Shown in pieces: positions 17,108 to 25,935 of a stretch of 64,000 bases of DNA. Both the position numbers and the translations under genes were made by a program. The stretch is taken from contig JACKNH010000005.1 in NCBI GenBank assembly GCA_024234975.1, forward strand, positions 310,001-374,000. The letters run 5' to 3'. The notes beneath the pieces were generated by a model that worked only from the letters and a program-made list of their open reading frames with translations, searched no databases and was not told the DNA's origin. Numbering within the stretch: position 1 is the first letter of the stretch; each line of letters opens with the position of its first letter. Source of the DNA: Gammaproteobacteria bacterium. GTDB lineage: Bacteria; Pseudomonadota; Gammaproteobacteria; Ga0077536.

Positions 17108-17938
17108 ATGAAAGCGGCGGAAATGTTCAAGGTTGAAGGGTATGGCGCGATCGTCACCGGTGGCGCCAGCGGGTTGGGGCTGGCGTTCACTGAAGTGCTG
17201 GCGGAGCACGGCGCCCGCGTCACCGTGTTCGATCTCGATCAGCAGCGCATTGATAGCGAGGTTCAACGTCTTTCCGCACTCGGTTACGACGTCAGCGGCA
17301 TGCGGGTCGATGTCACCGATCGTGCAGACATGCATGATGCGTTCGCGCAGGTGCATGCAACCTATGGTCGGCTGGACGTGGTGTTCGCCAACGCCGGCAT
17401 CGATTCCGGGCCGGGCTTTGTCACGCTTGATCGTACGCAGCGGGTCAGCGAGGGGGCGATTGAGAACTACGAGGATGCGCGCTGGAACAAGGTCATCGAG
17501 ACCAATCTGAACAGCGTTTTCACGACGGTGAAAGCCGCCGCCCGCTACATGAAGCCGCAACGATCGGGACGAATCATCATCACCACTTCCGCGGCGGCGC
17601 TGCTGATCGAATCCGGCGTCGGCGCGGCCTACATGGCGGCCAAGGCGGGGGTGGCGCACTTCATGCGCACCATGGCCCAGGAACTGGCGCGCTACCAGGT
17701 GACAGTCAATGCGATTGCGCCGGGCCCGTTCATCACCAACATCGGTGGCGGACATGCCTTCAGGCCGGAAGTGCAGGAAGCCTTCGGCGCGACCGTGCCA
17801 CTGGGCCGAATGGCCAGTACCGAGGAGATCAAGGGCCTGGCGCTGCTGCTGGCGTCACCCGCCTCGTCGTTCATCACCGGCGCGCAGATATCCATTGATG
17901 GTGGCGCCACGCTGGGGCAGTTGTTCGAGCAAGGGTGA
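17108..17938 (+). CDS. SDR family NAD(P)-dependent oxidoreductase
   Basis: A 276-residue classical short-chain dehydrogenase. The cofactor motif GGASGLGLA is near residue 17; FDLDQQR suggests NAD preference (Asp at the end of beta-2). NAG appears as NAGID, the catalytic Ser is in TTSAAA, and Tyr175 and Lys179 lie in YMAAK. The C-terminus GAQISIDGGATLGQ is typical. It likely interconverts an alcohol and ketone in a small molecule, perhaps acting with the AKR 12 bases upstream. A ribosome-binding site CAGGGGG precedes the ATG. Confidence 0.93.
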   Translation: MKAAEMFKVEGYGAIVTGGASGLGLAFTEVLAEHGARVTVFDLDQQRIDSEVQRLSALGYDVSGMRVDVTDRADMHDAFAQVHATYGRLDVVFANAGIDSGPGFVTLDRTQRVSEGAIENYEDARWNKVIETNLNSVFTTVKAAARYMKPQRSGRIIITTSAAALLIESGVGAAYMAAKAGVAHFMRTMAQELARYQVTVNAIAPGPFITNIGGGHAFRPEVQEAFGATVPLGRMASTEEIKGLALLLASPASSFITGAQISIDGGATLGQLFEQG

Positions 17939-17980
17939 TACGCCGCACGCGCATTCAATCGACACTTGAGGTCGGTGGGT

Positions 17981-18090
17981 GTTGGCTGCAGGATCTGATC
18001 GGTCAGGACTCGCTGTGAACACGTCCGTGTGCGCTCGGGCTCGGCATCCATGCCTCGCACGGTCCTGACCGATCAGATCCTGCAGCCAAC
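17981..18090. repeat. perfect 29-bp inverted repeat with 52-base loop
   Basis: Arms 17981-18009 and 18062-18090 are exact reverse complements (GTTGGCTGCAGGATCTGATC... with its mirror). The loop contains a smaller hairpin, ACACGTCCGTGT. It lies between the convergent SDR and cytochrome c genes and has no T-run, so it is either a transcript-end structure working in both directions or a member of a dispersed intergenic repeat family. Confidence 0.8.
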
Positions 18091-18163
18091 TTCAGCGTTG
18101 TGCGTATGTCCCGATTACTTTGTGCAACCCTGTTCGCATTGGCGGGAGCTTGCGCGTCGCGAC

Positions 18164-18595
18164 TCAGACGCCGCCATCCGCCTGTATCGATTCCAGGTAC
18201 ATGATGAGTTCCAGAATGCGTCCGCGCACCAGTGTCTCCGAACCACCGGCGACGGTTGATTTGAATGTCTCACCCCAGATCGGCATCTGCGTGGTGCCAT
18301 GTGACGATGGCAACATGCGGCCATCGATGGCGTCGTAAACGCGTTTCAATGGAAAGTAGCCGGCGTTGTTGCGGCTGAGCAGCCGGAGATCCGGTGGCTT
18401 CTTGTTCAGCTGGGTCAGAAACGGACCGAAGCCGCGGCCGTCGGTTCCGTGACACAACGCGCAATTGCGTTCGAACCGCAGGCGACCCGTTGCAATGACA
18501 TCGTCACTGGGGGATGTCTCCTGGGCGAGGGCGGTCGTGGCCGCGGCCAGCAGCGTGGCGGTTGCGGCTAGTCGCACTGATTTCAGCATTGTCAT
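18164..18595 (-). CDS. periplasmic monohaem cytochrome c
   Basis: A 143-residue precursor. Residues 1-24 form a signal peptide ending TALA-Q. The haem-binding CALCH is at 45-49, and a likely axial Met lies in QMPIW (~103-107). A GRGFGPF segment follows the haem site, as in short class I cytochromes. The start at 18595 has GGAGG 7 bases upstream. The frame is open further up to 18838, but that would overlap the divergent methyltransferase. It is probably a soluble electron carrier; no oxidase or dehydrogenase partner is adjacent. Confidence 0.88.
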   Translation of the reverse strand: MTMLKSVRLAATATLLAAATTALAQETSPSDDVIATGRLRFERNCALCHGTDGRGFGPFLTQLNKKPPDLRLLSRNNAGYFPLKRVYDAIDGRMLPSSHGTTQMPIWGETFKSTVAGGSETLVRGRILELIMYLESIQADGGV

Positions 18596-18790
18596 GGCGT
18601 CACCTCCGTCGTAGCTTTCCCGGAAGATAGCAGCCGCGTGACACCCGGAAACTGACCCGGCGCAGGTGGGCGATGGTCGAAATTCCCGACGTTCGCCATG
18701 TACACTGCCGACCCGGAGGCGGGTCCCGGTTGCGGTGCCGCACTCACGCATCCCGCGATGGCCTTTCAAAATCCACGGAGTTACACCGGC

Positions 18791-19663
18791 ATGTCCAATT
18801 CGCACGGCAATACCCAATCTGACAACAACCCGATGCAATTACATGATTGGGCCGGTGAGATGGGCGAAAAATGGAACCACTACCACACCCAGTTCGAAGG
18901 CATGATCGCACCGGTCGGAAGGGCCGCGCTGGATGCGGCGGGTCTCAAGCCGGGGCACAGGGTGCTTGATATCGGCTGCGGTGCCGGTGCAACAACATTG
19001 GAAATCGCCCGCCGCGTCGCTCCTGACGGCGCCGCACTTGGCGTAGATGTGGCGCCGGTATTGATCGAGACCTCGCGTCGGCGCGCCGCGGCGGACGGCC
19101 TCATCAATGCCCGCTTCCTCTGTGCGGATGCCGGTCAGCAAGACATCGGTGTGCACGATTTTGATGTGCTGTTTTCGCGCTTCGGCGTGATGTTCTTCAA
19201 CGATCCTGTTGCCGCCTTCACCAATCTCCATCGCTTTCTGCGGCCCGACGCACGTCTGGCCATGGCCTGCTGGGGGCCGCCGCAGCGCAATGGCTGGGTG
19301 GGCATGTTGATGGAGATCGTCAGCCGCCACGTCACGCTGCCACCCCCGGTGCCGCGGGCGCCGGGTCCGTTTCAGCTCGCCGAATCCGACTTCACGATCG
19401 ATGTGCTCAGCCGTGCGGGATTTCGCGATATCGAATTCGCGCCGTGGGAGGGTCAACAGCTGATTGGCGGCCCGGGTCTCGACGCCGCGGGCGCGGCAAG
19501 GTTTGTGATGAACGCGCTGTTCGTCGGCGAAGCTCTTCAGGGCCAGAGCGATGATGTGCGCAGCAGCGTGTTACGTCAGGTGGAAGCGCTGTTCGCCGCG
19601 CATCGCGTCAACGAAGGCGTCAGTCTGCCGGCGATGGCGTGGATCATCACCGGTTGCGCGTGA
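18791..19663 (+). CDS. class I SAM-dependent methyltransferase
   Basis: About 290 residues from the ATG at 18791 (CACGGAG about 10 bases upstream). Motif I is VLDIGCGAGATTLEIA, the acidic residue ending beta-2 lies in GVDVAP, and DVLFSRFGVMFF corresponds to motif II/post-I, as in UbiE/COQ5-like and Methyltransf_11/25 proteins. A small-molecule substrate is likely but cannot be named. It is divergent from the cytochrome c gene and precedes the two-component genes by 38 bases. Confidence 0.87.
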   Translation: MSNSHGNTQSDNNPMQLHDWAGEMGEKWNHYHTQFEGMIAPVGRAALDAAGLKPGHRVLDIGCGAGATTLEIARRVAPDGAALGVDVAPVLIETSRRRAAADGLINARFLCADAGQQDIGVHDFDVLFSRFGVMFFNDPVAAFTNLHRFLRPDARLAMACWGPPQRNGWVGMLMEIVSRHVTLPPPVPRAPGPFQLAESDFTIDVLSRAGFRDIEFAPWEGQQLIGGPGLDAAGAARFVMNALFVGEALQGQSDDVRSSVLRQVEALFAAHRVNEGVSLPAMAWIITGCA

Positions 19664-19701
19664 ACGCTGACGCAGCCGATTCTTCGCACTGATAAAACGC
19701 C

Positions 19702-20364
19702 ATGCGCCTGTTGCTGATAGAAGACGACGAAATGATCGGCAGCGCCGTGGTCACTGGCCTGACGCAGGACGGCAACGTCGTGGAATGGTTGCGCGATGGC
19801 GCGCAAGGGCTGCACTACGCCAGTCATGAACTATTCGACGCCGTGTTGCTCGATCTCGGCCTGCCCGGCAAGGATGGACTGCAGGTGTTGCGCGAGTTGC
19901 GCCGGCAGCGCAACGATACGCCGATCATTGTCATCACCGCGCGTGATGATACGGCGAGCCGTGTCAAGGGATTGGACAGTGGTGCTGACGATTACGTCGT
20001 CAAACCGTTTGATCTGGATGAACTCGCGGCAAGGATCCGTGCCGTCGCGCGCCGCAAGGCAGGACGCAGTACCGCGCTGATGACCCATCGCGGGTTGGAA
20101 ATGAACCCTGTCACCCACGAAGTGACGTTGGACGGCAAGCGGCTTGAACTTTCCGCGCGCGAATTCGCCGTGCTGGAAACGCTGATGGAGCACCCCGGGG
20201 CGATCACGCCGCGTCAGCGCATCGAAGATCGCCTCTACGGCTGGGATACGGAAATCGCCAGCAACGCGGTCGAAGTGCATATCCATCATCTGCGGAAAAA
20301 GCTTGGTGATGGCTTCATTCGCACCGTACGCGGTATGGGTTACACGCTGGGTGACGCCGGGTGA
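19702..20364 (+). CDS. OmpR-family response regulator (QseB/PmrA-like)
   Basis: A 220-residue regulator with a receiver domain (acidic DD at 8-9, phospho-acceptor Asp51 in LLDLGLPGKDG, Lys in VVKPFD) and a winged-helix C-terminal domain ending NAVEVHIHHLRKKLG and RTVRGMGY, the pattern of the QseB/PmrA/TctD subgroup. It overlaps the kinase gene by 4 bases. That subgroup binds direct repeats of TTAAG hexamers 5 bases apart, and such a site lies upstream of the protease gene at 21738. Confidence 0.94.
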   Translation: MRLLLIEDDEMIGSAVVTGLTQDGNVVEWLRDGAQGLHYASHELFDAVLLDLGLPGKDGLQVLRELRRQRNDTPIIVITARDDTASRVKGLDSGADDYVVKPFDLDELAARIRAVARRKAGRSTALMTHRGLEMNPVTHEVTLDGKRLELSAREFAVLETLMEHPGAITPRQRIEDRLYGWDTEIASNAVEVHIHHLRKKLGDGFIRTVRGMGYTLGDAG

Positions 20365-21665
20365 CATCCCTGCGCGGGCGCATTCTCGCGGTACTGGTAC
20401 TTGCCGTGGTGTTGACCGCAGTCGCGGTTGCGGTCAGTTCCTTCTACTGGGCGCGACGTGAAATCGGCGCCCTGCTCGACTACCAGTTGCAGCAACACGC
20501 CATTGCCTTGAGCAACCGCCTCAATGTGCCGTTCTCGCGTGCAGTGATCACGCCCGCGCCGGATCAACAATTGCTTGTACGCATATCCGACTTGCGCAGC
20601 GGTATCGAGTATTACTCGCACAGTGGTGTGCAATTGCCACAAGTGCGCATACCGGGGTTTTCCGATGCGGAGGCGGCCGGTGAACGCTGGCGCGTGTTCG
20701 CGCTGGCCTCGGGGGCTCGCATCGTCGAAGTGGCGCAACCCATCACGGTTCGTCAGCGGCTCGCGGCACAGATTGCCGCCCGCATCATGTGGCCGGCAGC
20801 CGCGGCGATTCCGCTGCTGGTCGCGTTGGGCTGGTGGGTCATGGGAAGGGTATTGCAGCCGACGGCGCGACTTGCGCGGGACATCGGCCAACGTCGAGCG
20901 GACAGCCTGGAGCCGATGCCGGTGGCGCCGCTGCCGGACGAGTTGCGCACCGTGGTGGTGGCGCTGAACAGTTTGATTGGCCGCATCAACACTTCGTTGG
21001 AGGAACAGCGTCGCTTCGTTGCCGATGCCGCGCATGAATTGCGTTCGCCGCTGACGGCGCTGAAACTGCAGGCGCAGTTGATGTCGCGCGCGATTGCCAA
21101 TGGTGATGGCGTGCCGGACATGACGCAGTTGAACGCCGCCATCACCCGGATGACGCGGATGGTGGAAGGTCTGCTGGCGTTGGCGAGGCTGGACAGCAAC
21201 CAGGACGAGTCGCCGCGCGAGCAGATTGATCTTCTGGCGATCGCTTCCACCGTCTGTCAGGAGAATCAACTGCTGGCACAGCAGCGTTCGATCACACTGA
21301 AGTGCAATGGACTGCCGGGGCTGAATGTGTGGGGCGATAAGGCGAGTCTGCATACGCTGGTAACCAACCTGGTCGACAACGCGCTGCGTTATACGCCGGA
21401 TGGCGGCGAGGTCGAGGTGGCGTTGCGGCGCGCCGACGGGATTGAATTGACGGTCTGCGACAGTGGCCCCGGTATCCCGGTGGCGGAGCGGGAGCGCGTG
21501 TTCGATCGCTTCTATCGCCTGCCCGGTTCACAGTCGTCGGGCAGTGGAATCGGGTTATCCATTGTGCGCCGGATCATCGACGTCCATCACGGCCGTGTCG
21601 AGCTTGGGGAAAGCACCATGGGTGGTCTGCGGGTCGGCATCGTGTTGCCTGCCGCAGCCGATTGA
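20361..21665 (+). CDS. sensor histidine kinase (QseC/PmrB-like)
   Basis: A 434-residue inner-membrane kinase. TM1 is near residues 7-28, a ~120-residue periplasmic sensor domain follows, and TM2 lies about 140-162. The H-box DAAHELRSPLTALK has His225. The N-box is TNLVDNALRYTPDGG, and the G-boxes are DSGPGIP and GSGIGLSIV. GTG start in the 4-base overlap with the regulator gene. The signal is unknown; context with an envelope protease suggests envelope conditions. Confidence 0.94.
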   Translation: MTSLRGRILAVLVLAVVLTAVAVAVSSFYWARREIGALLDYQLQQHAIALSNRLNVPFSRAVITPAPDQQLLVRISDLRSGIEYYSHSGVQLPQVRIPGFSDAEAAGERWRVFALASGARIVEVAQPITVRQRLAAQIAARIMWPAAAAIPLLVALGWWVMGRVLQPTARLARDIGQRRADSLEPMPVAPLPDELRTVVVALNSLIGRINTSLEEQRRFVADAAHELRSPLTALKLQAQLMSRAIANGDGVPDMTQLNAAITRMTRMVEGLLALARLDSNQDESPREQIDLLAIASTVCQENQLLAQQRSITLKCNGLPGLNVWGDKASLHTLVTNLVDNALRYTPDGGEVEVALRRADGIELTVCDSGPGIPVAERERVFDRFYRLPGSQSSGSGIGLSIVRRIIDVHHGRVELGESTMGGLRVGIVLPAAAD

Positions 21666-21737
21666 AATATATACAAATCTCGCCCGCGAACGCCTTCACG
21701 GCGGAAATTCCACCAATCCTGCCAAACCTCGACCACG

Positions 21738-21754
21738 CTTAAGACCCAATTAAG
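21738..21754 (+). promoter_or_regulatory. candidate PmrA/QseB-type direct-repeat box
   Basis: CTTAAG-ACCCA-ATTAAG: two near-identical hexamers 5 bases apart, matching the known PmrA/QseB subgroup consensus. It lies 74 bases after the kinase stop and 73 before the protease ATG, with a TATCGT -10-like element at 21765-21770. This suggests that the regulator encoded at 19702 controls the protease gene. Confidence 0.6.
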
Positions 21755-21827
21755 CTTGGCCTCCTATCGTCTCCAACCATGACGCTCGCGCGGTGCGCGC
21801 GAGGATTGGCTAACAGGAGTGACGAAA

Positions 21828-23270
21828 ATGGTTAAAGCAAACCGATCCAAAGTACTGGCGGCGGCAATTGCGGCGACGCTGGCGACCGCAGGTGTTGGTC
21901 TCACGGCGGTGGATGTCACGGCAAATACGGATGTCGGATCCGCGAGTAACGCGGCCCGTTATGCGCTGCCGGATTTCACCGATATCGTCGAGCGTGTCGG
22001 ACCGGCGGTGGTCAGCATCCATGTGAGCAAGACCACGCCGACCCAATTCTCCTCCGGGCCGCGTGGCGGCTGGAATCAGAATGACCCGATGTTCGAATTC
22101 TTCCGCCGCTTCGGCGCGCCGATGGAGGAAGGGCCGCGGGTTGCGCAAGGGCAGGGTGCCGGCTTCATCATCTCTGACGACGGCGTAGTGCTCACCAACG
22201 CGCATGTCGTTGATGGCGCTGACCGCGTCATCGTCAAATTGCAGGACAAGCGCGAACTCGAAGCCAAGGTGGTTGGCATGGACAAGCTCACCGACATCGC
22301 GGTATTGCGCGTGGAAGGCCATGACCTGCCGACACTCAAGGTGGGCGATTCAACCAGGCTGAAGATCGGCGAATGGGTGCTGGCCGTGGGTTCCCCGTTC
22401 GGCTTCGAGAACTCGGTGACGGCCGGTATCGTCAGCGCCAAGACCCGTACCCTGCCCGACGGCAGTACTGTGCCGTTCATTCAGACCGACGTTGCGATCA
22501 ACCCGGGAAATTCCGGCGGCCCGTTGCTGAACCTCGATGGTGAAGTGGTGGGAATCAATTCGCAGATCTACAGCAACAGCGGCGGCTACATGGGCTTGTC
22601 GTTCGCGGTGCCGATCAATGTCGCGTTGAACGTTCAGGATCAACTCGTGCATTACGGCAAGGTCACCCGCGGCCGCCTCGGTGTGATGGTGCAGACCATG
22701 ACCGGTGATCTTGCATCATCCTTCGGCCTGGATCGCCCGGAAGGCGCGCTGGTCAGCCAGGTGCAGGACGATTCACCGGCTGCAAAGGCCGGGTTGAAGG
22801 CTGGTGACATCATCATGGAAGTCGATGGCCAGCCCATCAGCGATTCAGCGCATGTCGCACGCATCGTGGCCGACCACAAACCCGGCTCCGAAGTAAAACT
22901 GGCCATTTTGCGCGAAGGCAAGCGCCAGACACTCACTGCCAATGTCACCGCCGCCGACGACGCCACGGTCGCCGACAACGACAGTGGTGACAACAATGTC
23001 ACCGGTGGTCGCCTTGGCGTGGTGGTCGAGGAATTGAATGATGAAGCCCGGCGCGAACTTGGTGTCAGCCATGGCGCATACGTCGAGCGTACCGGCGGCG
23101 CCGCGGCCGATGCCGGCATCCGCCCCGGTGATGTGATCCTCAGCGTCAACGCCGCGCAAGTCGACGGACCGGCGGATCTCAAGCGCTTGATCGACAAGGC
23201 CGGTGACAGTGTCGCGTTGCTGGTAAGGCGCGGTGATGTCGAGATCTACGTCCCCGTAAAGCTTTCCTGA
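21828..23270 (+). CDS. periplasmic serine protease, DegP/HtrA family
   Basis: A 480-residue precursor with a signal peptide, a trypsin-like domain and two PDZ domains. The catalytic triad is visible as His in TNAHVV, Asp in LTDIAVL and Ser in GNSGGPLL. PDZ1 begins near RGRLGVMVQ, PDZ2 near GRLGVVVEE. AGGAG lies 8 bases before the ATG at 21828. It degrades or refolds damaged envelope proteins, like DegP/MucD. It lies directly downstream of the two-component system with a candidate regulator box between them. Confidence 0.95.
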   Translation: MVKANRSKVLAAAIAATLATAGVGLTAVDVTANTDVGSASNAARYALPDFTDIVERVGPAVVSIHVSKTTPTQFSSGPRGGWNQNDPMFEFFRRFGAPMEEGPRVAQGQGAGFIISDDGVVLTNAHVVDGADRVIVKLQDKRELEAKVVGMDKLTDIAVLRVEGHDLPTLKVGDSTRLKIGEWVLAVGSPFGFENSVTAGIVSAKTRTLPDGSTVPFIQTDVAINPGNSGGPLLNLDGEVVGINSQIYSNSGGYMGLSFAVPINVALNVQDQLVHYGKVTRGRLGVMVQTMTGDLASSFGLDRPEGALVSQVQDDSPAAKAGLKAGDIIMEVDGQPISDSAHVARIVADHKPGSEVKLAILREGKRQTLTANVTAADDATVADNDSGDNNVTGGRLGVVVEELNDEARRELGVSHGAYVERTGGAAADAGIRPGDVILSVNAAQVDGPADLKRLIDKAGDSVALLVRRGDVEIYVPVKLS

Positions 23271-23339
23271 GCCCACCCCTGATTCCGGCGCGGCACTTCC
23301 ATCGGCAAGTGCCGCGCCCGCTTCTTGAACGTAGACCTC

Positions 23340-23367
23340 TTGCACAGCCACGCTACCCGCCTATAAT
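23340..23367 (+). promoter_or_regulatory. sigma-70 promoter of the TetR-efflux operon
   Basis: TTGCAC (23340-23345), a 16-base spacer and a perfect TATAAT (23362-23367). The predicted transcription start falls inside the palindrome that follows, so repressor binding there would block initiation. Confidence 0.7.
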
Positions 23368-23386
23368 TAATCAATCGATTAATTAA
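23367..23386. promoter_or_regulatory. palindromic operator, probably for the adjacent TetR regulator
   Basis: TTAATCAATCGATTAATTAA is a 20-base inverted repeat with one mismatched pair, centred on ATCGAT. It touches the -10 box and covers the likely start point. TetR proteins commonly repress their own operon through such sites. Confidence 0.7.
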
Positions 23387-23403
23387 TAGCATGGCAGGCA
23401 GGC

Positions 23404-24042
23404 GTGGCCAAACGTTCTCCGAAACCCGGCAGACCCCCGGCGCAGCAAGGTGTGGACCGGCGCCAGGCGTTGCTCGATGTTGCCGGCCCGTTGATCGCGC
23501 GCGAGGGTTCCGACTCCGTGTCGCTGCGTGAGATCGCCCGCGCAGCGGGCGTCACACCGGCGCTGGTCGCTTATTACTTCACCAATAAGCAAGGCTTGTT
23601 GATGGCGCTGCTGGAGGAAATCTCCGGCCGCGTTCTGGGCATGGTCGACCAGGTGACTCAAATGCAGTCCGCGAGCGTGCTGGCGGATTTCATTCACGGC
23701 TATCTCACCGTGATCGGGCGCGCGCCGTGGATCCCGCAGTTCATCGTGCGCGAAGTGCTGTCGCGCGAAACCCCCTTACAGCGGAAGTTCATCCGCGATT
23801 TCTCCGGCCCCGCTCTGGCACGGGTGCGGGAAGTGGTCGGTCGTGTTGGCGGCGGAAGTCAGCTGGATGACGAACTGGACCCCGGCCTGACCATCATGTC
23901 GCTGATCGGCATCAGCGTATTTCCGTTCATCGCACACCCGGTGCTCGGCAGGTTGATCGGTTACGAACTGACACCGCAATTCAGTGAGCGCTACTCACGG
24001 CATGTCCGTCACATCATGGCGCAGGGGGTACTCGCCCGATGA
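23404..24042 (+). CDS. TetR family regulator of the efflux operon (CecR-like)
   Basis: A 212-residue regulator. The HTH is in residues ~20-65 (SLREIARAAGVTPALVAYYFTNKQGLL), followed by a C-terminal ligand domain with PWIPQFIVREVLS, reminiscent of CecR/YbiH, which in E. coli governs the ybhGFSR efflux operon. GTG start at 23404; the ATG at 23391 is in another frame. Its stop overlaps the next start by 4 bases (ATGA), so it is the first gene of the transporter operon and probably autoregulated through the palindrome at 23367. Confidence 0.9.
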   Translation: MAKRSPKPGRPPAQQGVDRRQALLDVAGPLIAREGSDSVSLREIARAAGVTPALVAYYFTNKQGLLMALLEEISGRVLGMVDQVTQMQSASVLADFIHGYLTVIGRAPWIPQFIVREVLSRETPLQRKFIRDFSGPALARVREVVGRVGGGSQLDDELDPGLTIMSLIGISVFPFIAHPVLGRLIGYELTPQFSERYSRHVRHIMAQGVLAR

Positions 24043-25007
24043 ACGCAAGGGCATTCGTGCAAGTGGCGACATTGGCGCTCATGGTCGCTGGTTGTGATAA
24101 CGGTGGCAGCACCAATGTCGCGATGGGAACGCTGGAGCGTGATCGCATCGAGCTGAGCGCCGATACCGACGAAGCCATTGTTGAAATCAATGTGCGCGAA
24201 GGGGACGCGGTCGCGTCCGGCGAGCAACTGTTACGCCAGGACGACGCGCGGCTGCAGGCACAGCTGGAAATCGCCCGCGCACAGAACGCAGTGGCACAGG
24301 CCCGCCTGGACGAAGTGTTGGCCGGGCCGCGGCGGCAGGCGATCGAAATGGCCGAGGCCGCCGTCACGGCAGCGCGGGCCCGCCTGCAATACCTCGATGG
24401 CGAACTCACGCGTGAACAGTCCCTGCAGACCCGCAGCTACGCCAGCGAAAGCCGGATTGACCAGCTGCGCAGTAATCAGCGTGAGGCCCGCGCGCAGCTT
24501 GCGTCGGCGCAGTCGGCATTGAATGAAGCACTGGAAGGCAGCCGGCACGAGGAGATCGAGGCAGCGCGCGCAGCGTTGGCCGCGGCCGCGGCCACCGTGA
24601 ACAAGCTGGAACTCGACGTGACGCACGCGATCACGGTGGCGCCGGTGGCCGGGCGGGTGGAAGTATTGCCGTTTGAAACCGGCGAACGGCCGGCGAAAGG
24701 CGCCATCGTCGCAGTGCTGCGTGCCGCGTCCGCGCCCTATGCCAGGGTGTATGTCCCCGAACCGTTGCGCGCAGGTCTGTCGGCCGGGGATGAAGTTTCG
24801 ATTGAAGTGGACGGCGACCCTGCACCGTTGCGCGGCCGATTACGTTTCATTGCCAGCGAGGCGGCCTTCACGCCCTACTTCGCACTCACCCAATACGACC
24901 GCAGCCGCCTGAGTTACCTGGCTGAATTCGATGTTATCGATGAACGGGGCAACCAGCTGCCCGCAGGCATCCCGGTCACCGTGCGTATCGCTGTCCATGG
25001 CCAATGA
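24039..25007 (+). CDS. HlyD-family membrane fusion lipoprotein (YbhG-like)
   Basis: A 322-residue periplasmic adaptor. The signal sequence ends in the lipobox LMVAGC, so it is likely lipid-anchored. A biotinyl-lipoyl-like half (VEINVREGDAV) is followed by a long Ala/Glu/Arg-rich coiled-coil hairpin (~65-195), then the second lipoyl half (VAPVAGRVEVLPFETGE) and a beta-barrel. It links the inner-membrane ABC pump encoded next to an outer-membrane channel. It overlaps the regulator gene by 4 and the ATPase gene by 11 bases. Confidence 0.92.
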   Translation: MNARAFVQVATLALMVAGCDNGGSTNVAMGTLERDRIELSADTDEAIVEINVREGDAVASGEQLLRQDDARLQAQLEIARAQNAVAQARLDEVLAGPRRQAIEMAEAAVTAARARLQYLDGELTREQSLQTRSYASESRIDQLRSNQREARAQLASAQSALNEALEGSRHEEIEAARAALAAAAATVNKLELDVTHAITVAPVAGRVEVLPFETGERPAKGAIVAVLRAASAPYARVYVPEPLRAGLSAGDEVSIEVDGDPAPLRGRLRFIASEAAFTPYFALTQYDRSRLSYLAEFDVIDERGNQLPAGIPVTVRIAVHGQ

Positions 25008-25935
25008 ACCTGCCATCACCACTCACGCGTTGACGCGCTCGTTCGGCAATCGTATCGCCGTCAATGCGTTGGACCTGACCGTGCCGCGGGCGTGCGTCTA
25101 CGGGTTTCTCGGTCCCAACGGTTCCGGAAAATCGACCACGATCAGAATGCTGTGCGGGCTGCTGCAACCTACGCGTGGCAGTGCGGAAGTGCTGGGTATG
25201 CAGGTGCCACGTGACGCCGAGCAGTTGCGCACCCGAATTGGGTATATGACGCAACGATTCTCCTTGTACGAGGACCTCACTGTCGCCGAAAACCTGGAGT
25301 TCCTGGCCCGCATCTACGGGCTGGATCGACGCCAGCGTCGCGCGCGCATCGCTGCCTTGCTGGAGGCTTTTGCACTGGGGGATCGTGCGCGCCAACTCGC
25401 GGGCACCATGAGCGGCGGTCAGCGGCAGCGTCTGGCATTGGCCGGGGCGACGCTGCATCAACCCGAATTACTGTTTCTGGATGAACCGACCAGCGCGGTT
25501 GACCCGGAAAGTCGGCGCGTGTTCTGGGAATACCTGTTCGATCTGGTCGACGGCGGGACGACGGTCCTGGTCTCCACCCACTTCATGGATGAAGCGGAAC
25601 GCTGCCACGAATTGGCCATTCTCGACGAAGGCCAGCTGGCCGCACATGGCTCGCCTGAGGCGCTGAAACGGCAGCTCGACGTCAGCGTCTACGAAATCGC
25701 CACCGCACAGATACGCCCGGCGCGCGAGGCGCTGGCCGGGCTCGATGTCGTCCACAGCGTCAGCCAGCGCGGCACGCGCCTGCGCGTGCTGGCCAGTCCA
25801 TTGGTCAGCGCCGCGAGCGACATCGAGAGCCGTCTGGTTCGCAAGGGCATCACCGCCGAGGTCGTTGGCGCCGAGCCCAATCTTGAAGACGTGTTTCTCG
25901 TCCGCACGCACACACGCGAGGTGGCGCACGGATGA
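24997..25935 (+). CDS. ABC transporter ATP-binding protein (YbhF-like)
   Basis: A 312-residue single nucleotide-binding domain. Walker A GPNGSGKST is at 39-47, the signature is MSGGQRQRLALA, and Walker B is LLFLDEPTSAVD. A C-terminal ~80-residue extension follows, as in drug-efflux ATPases. The ATG at 24997 gives the family start (MANEPAITTHAL); the upstream in-frame start is inside the adaptor gene. E. coli YbhF has two such domains in one chain and this protein has one, so it likely works as a dimer. Confidence 0.93.
   Translation: MANEPAITTHALTRSFGNRIAVNALDLTVPRACVYGFLGPNGSGKSTTIRMLCGLLQPTRGSAEVLGMQVPRDAEQLRTRIGYMTQRFSLYEDLTVAENLEFLARIYGLDRRQRRARIAALLEAFALGDRARQLAGTMSGGQRQRLALAGATLHQPELLFLDEPTSAVDPESRRVFWEYLFDLVDGGTTVLVSTHFMDEAERCHELAILDEGQLAAHGSPEALKRQLDVSVYEIATAQIRPAREALAGLDVVHSVSQRGTRLRVLASPLVSAASDIESRLVRKGITAEVVGAEPNLEDVFLVRTHTREVAHG

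Noticed and set aside
16397..17755. 452-codon minus-strand frame across the AKR and SDR genes
   Set aside because: Antisense shadow of two clear oxidoreductase genes; no domain in its translation.
18698..18790. Earlier start for the methyltransferase and for the cytochrome c gene
   Set aside because: Both extensions would overlap each other in the divergent promoter region; the internal starts have ribosome-binding sites.
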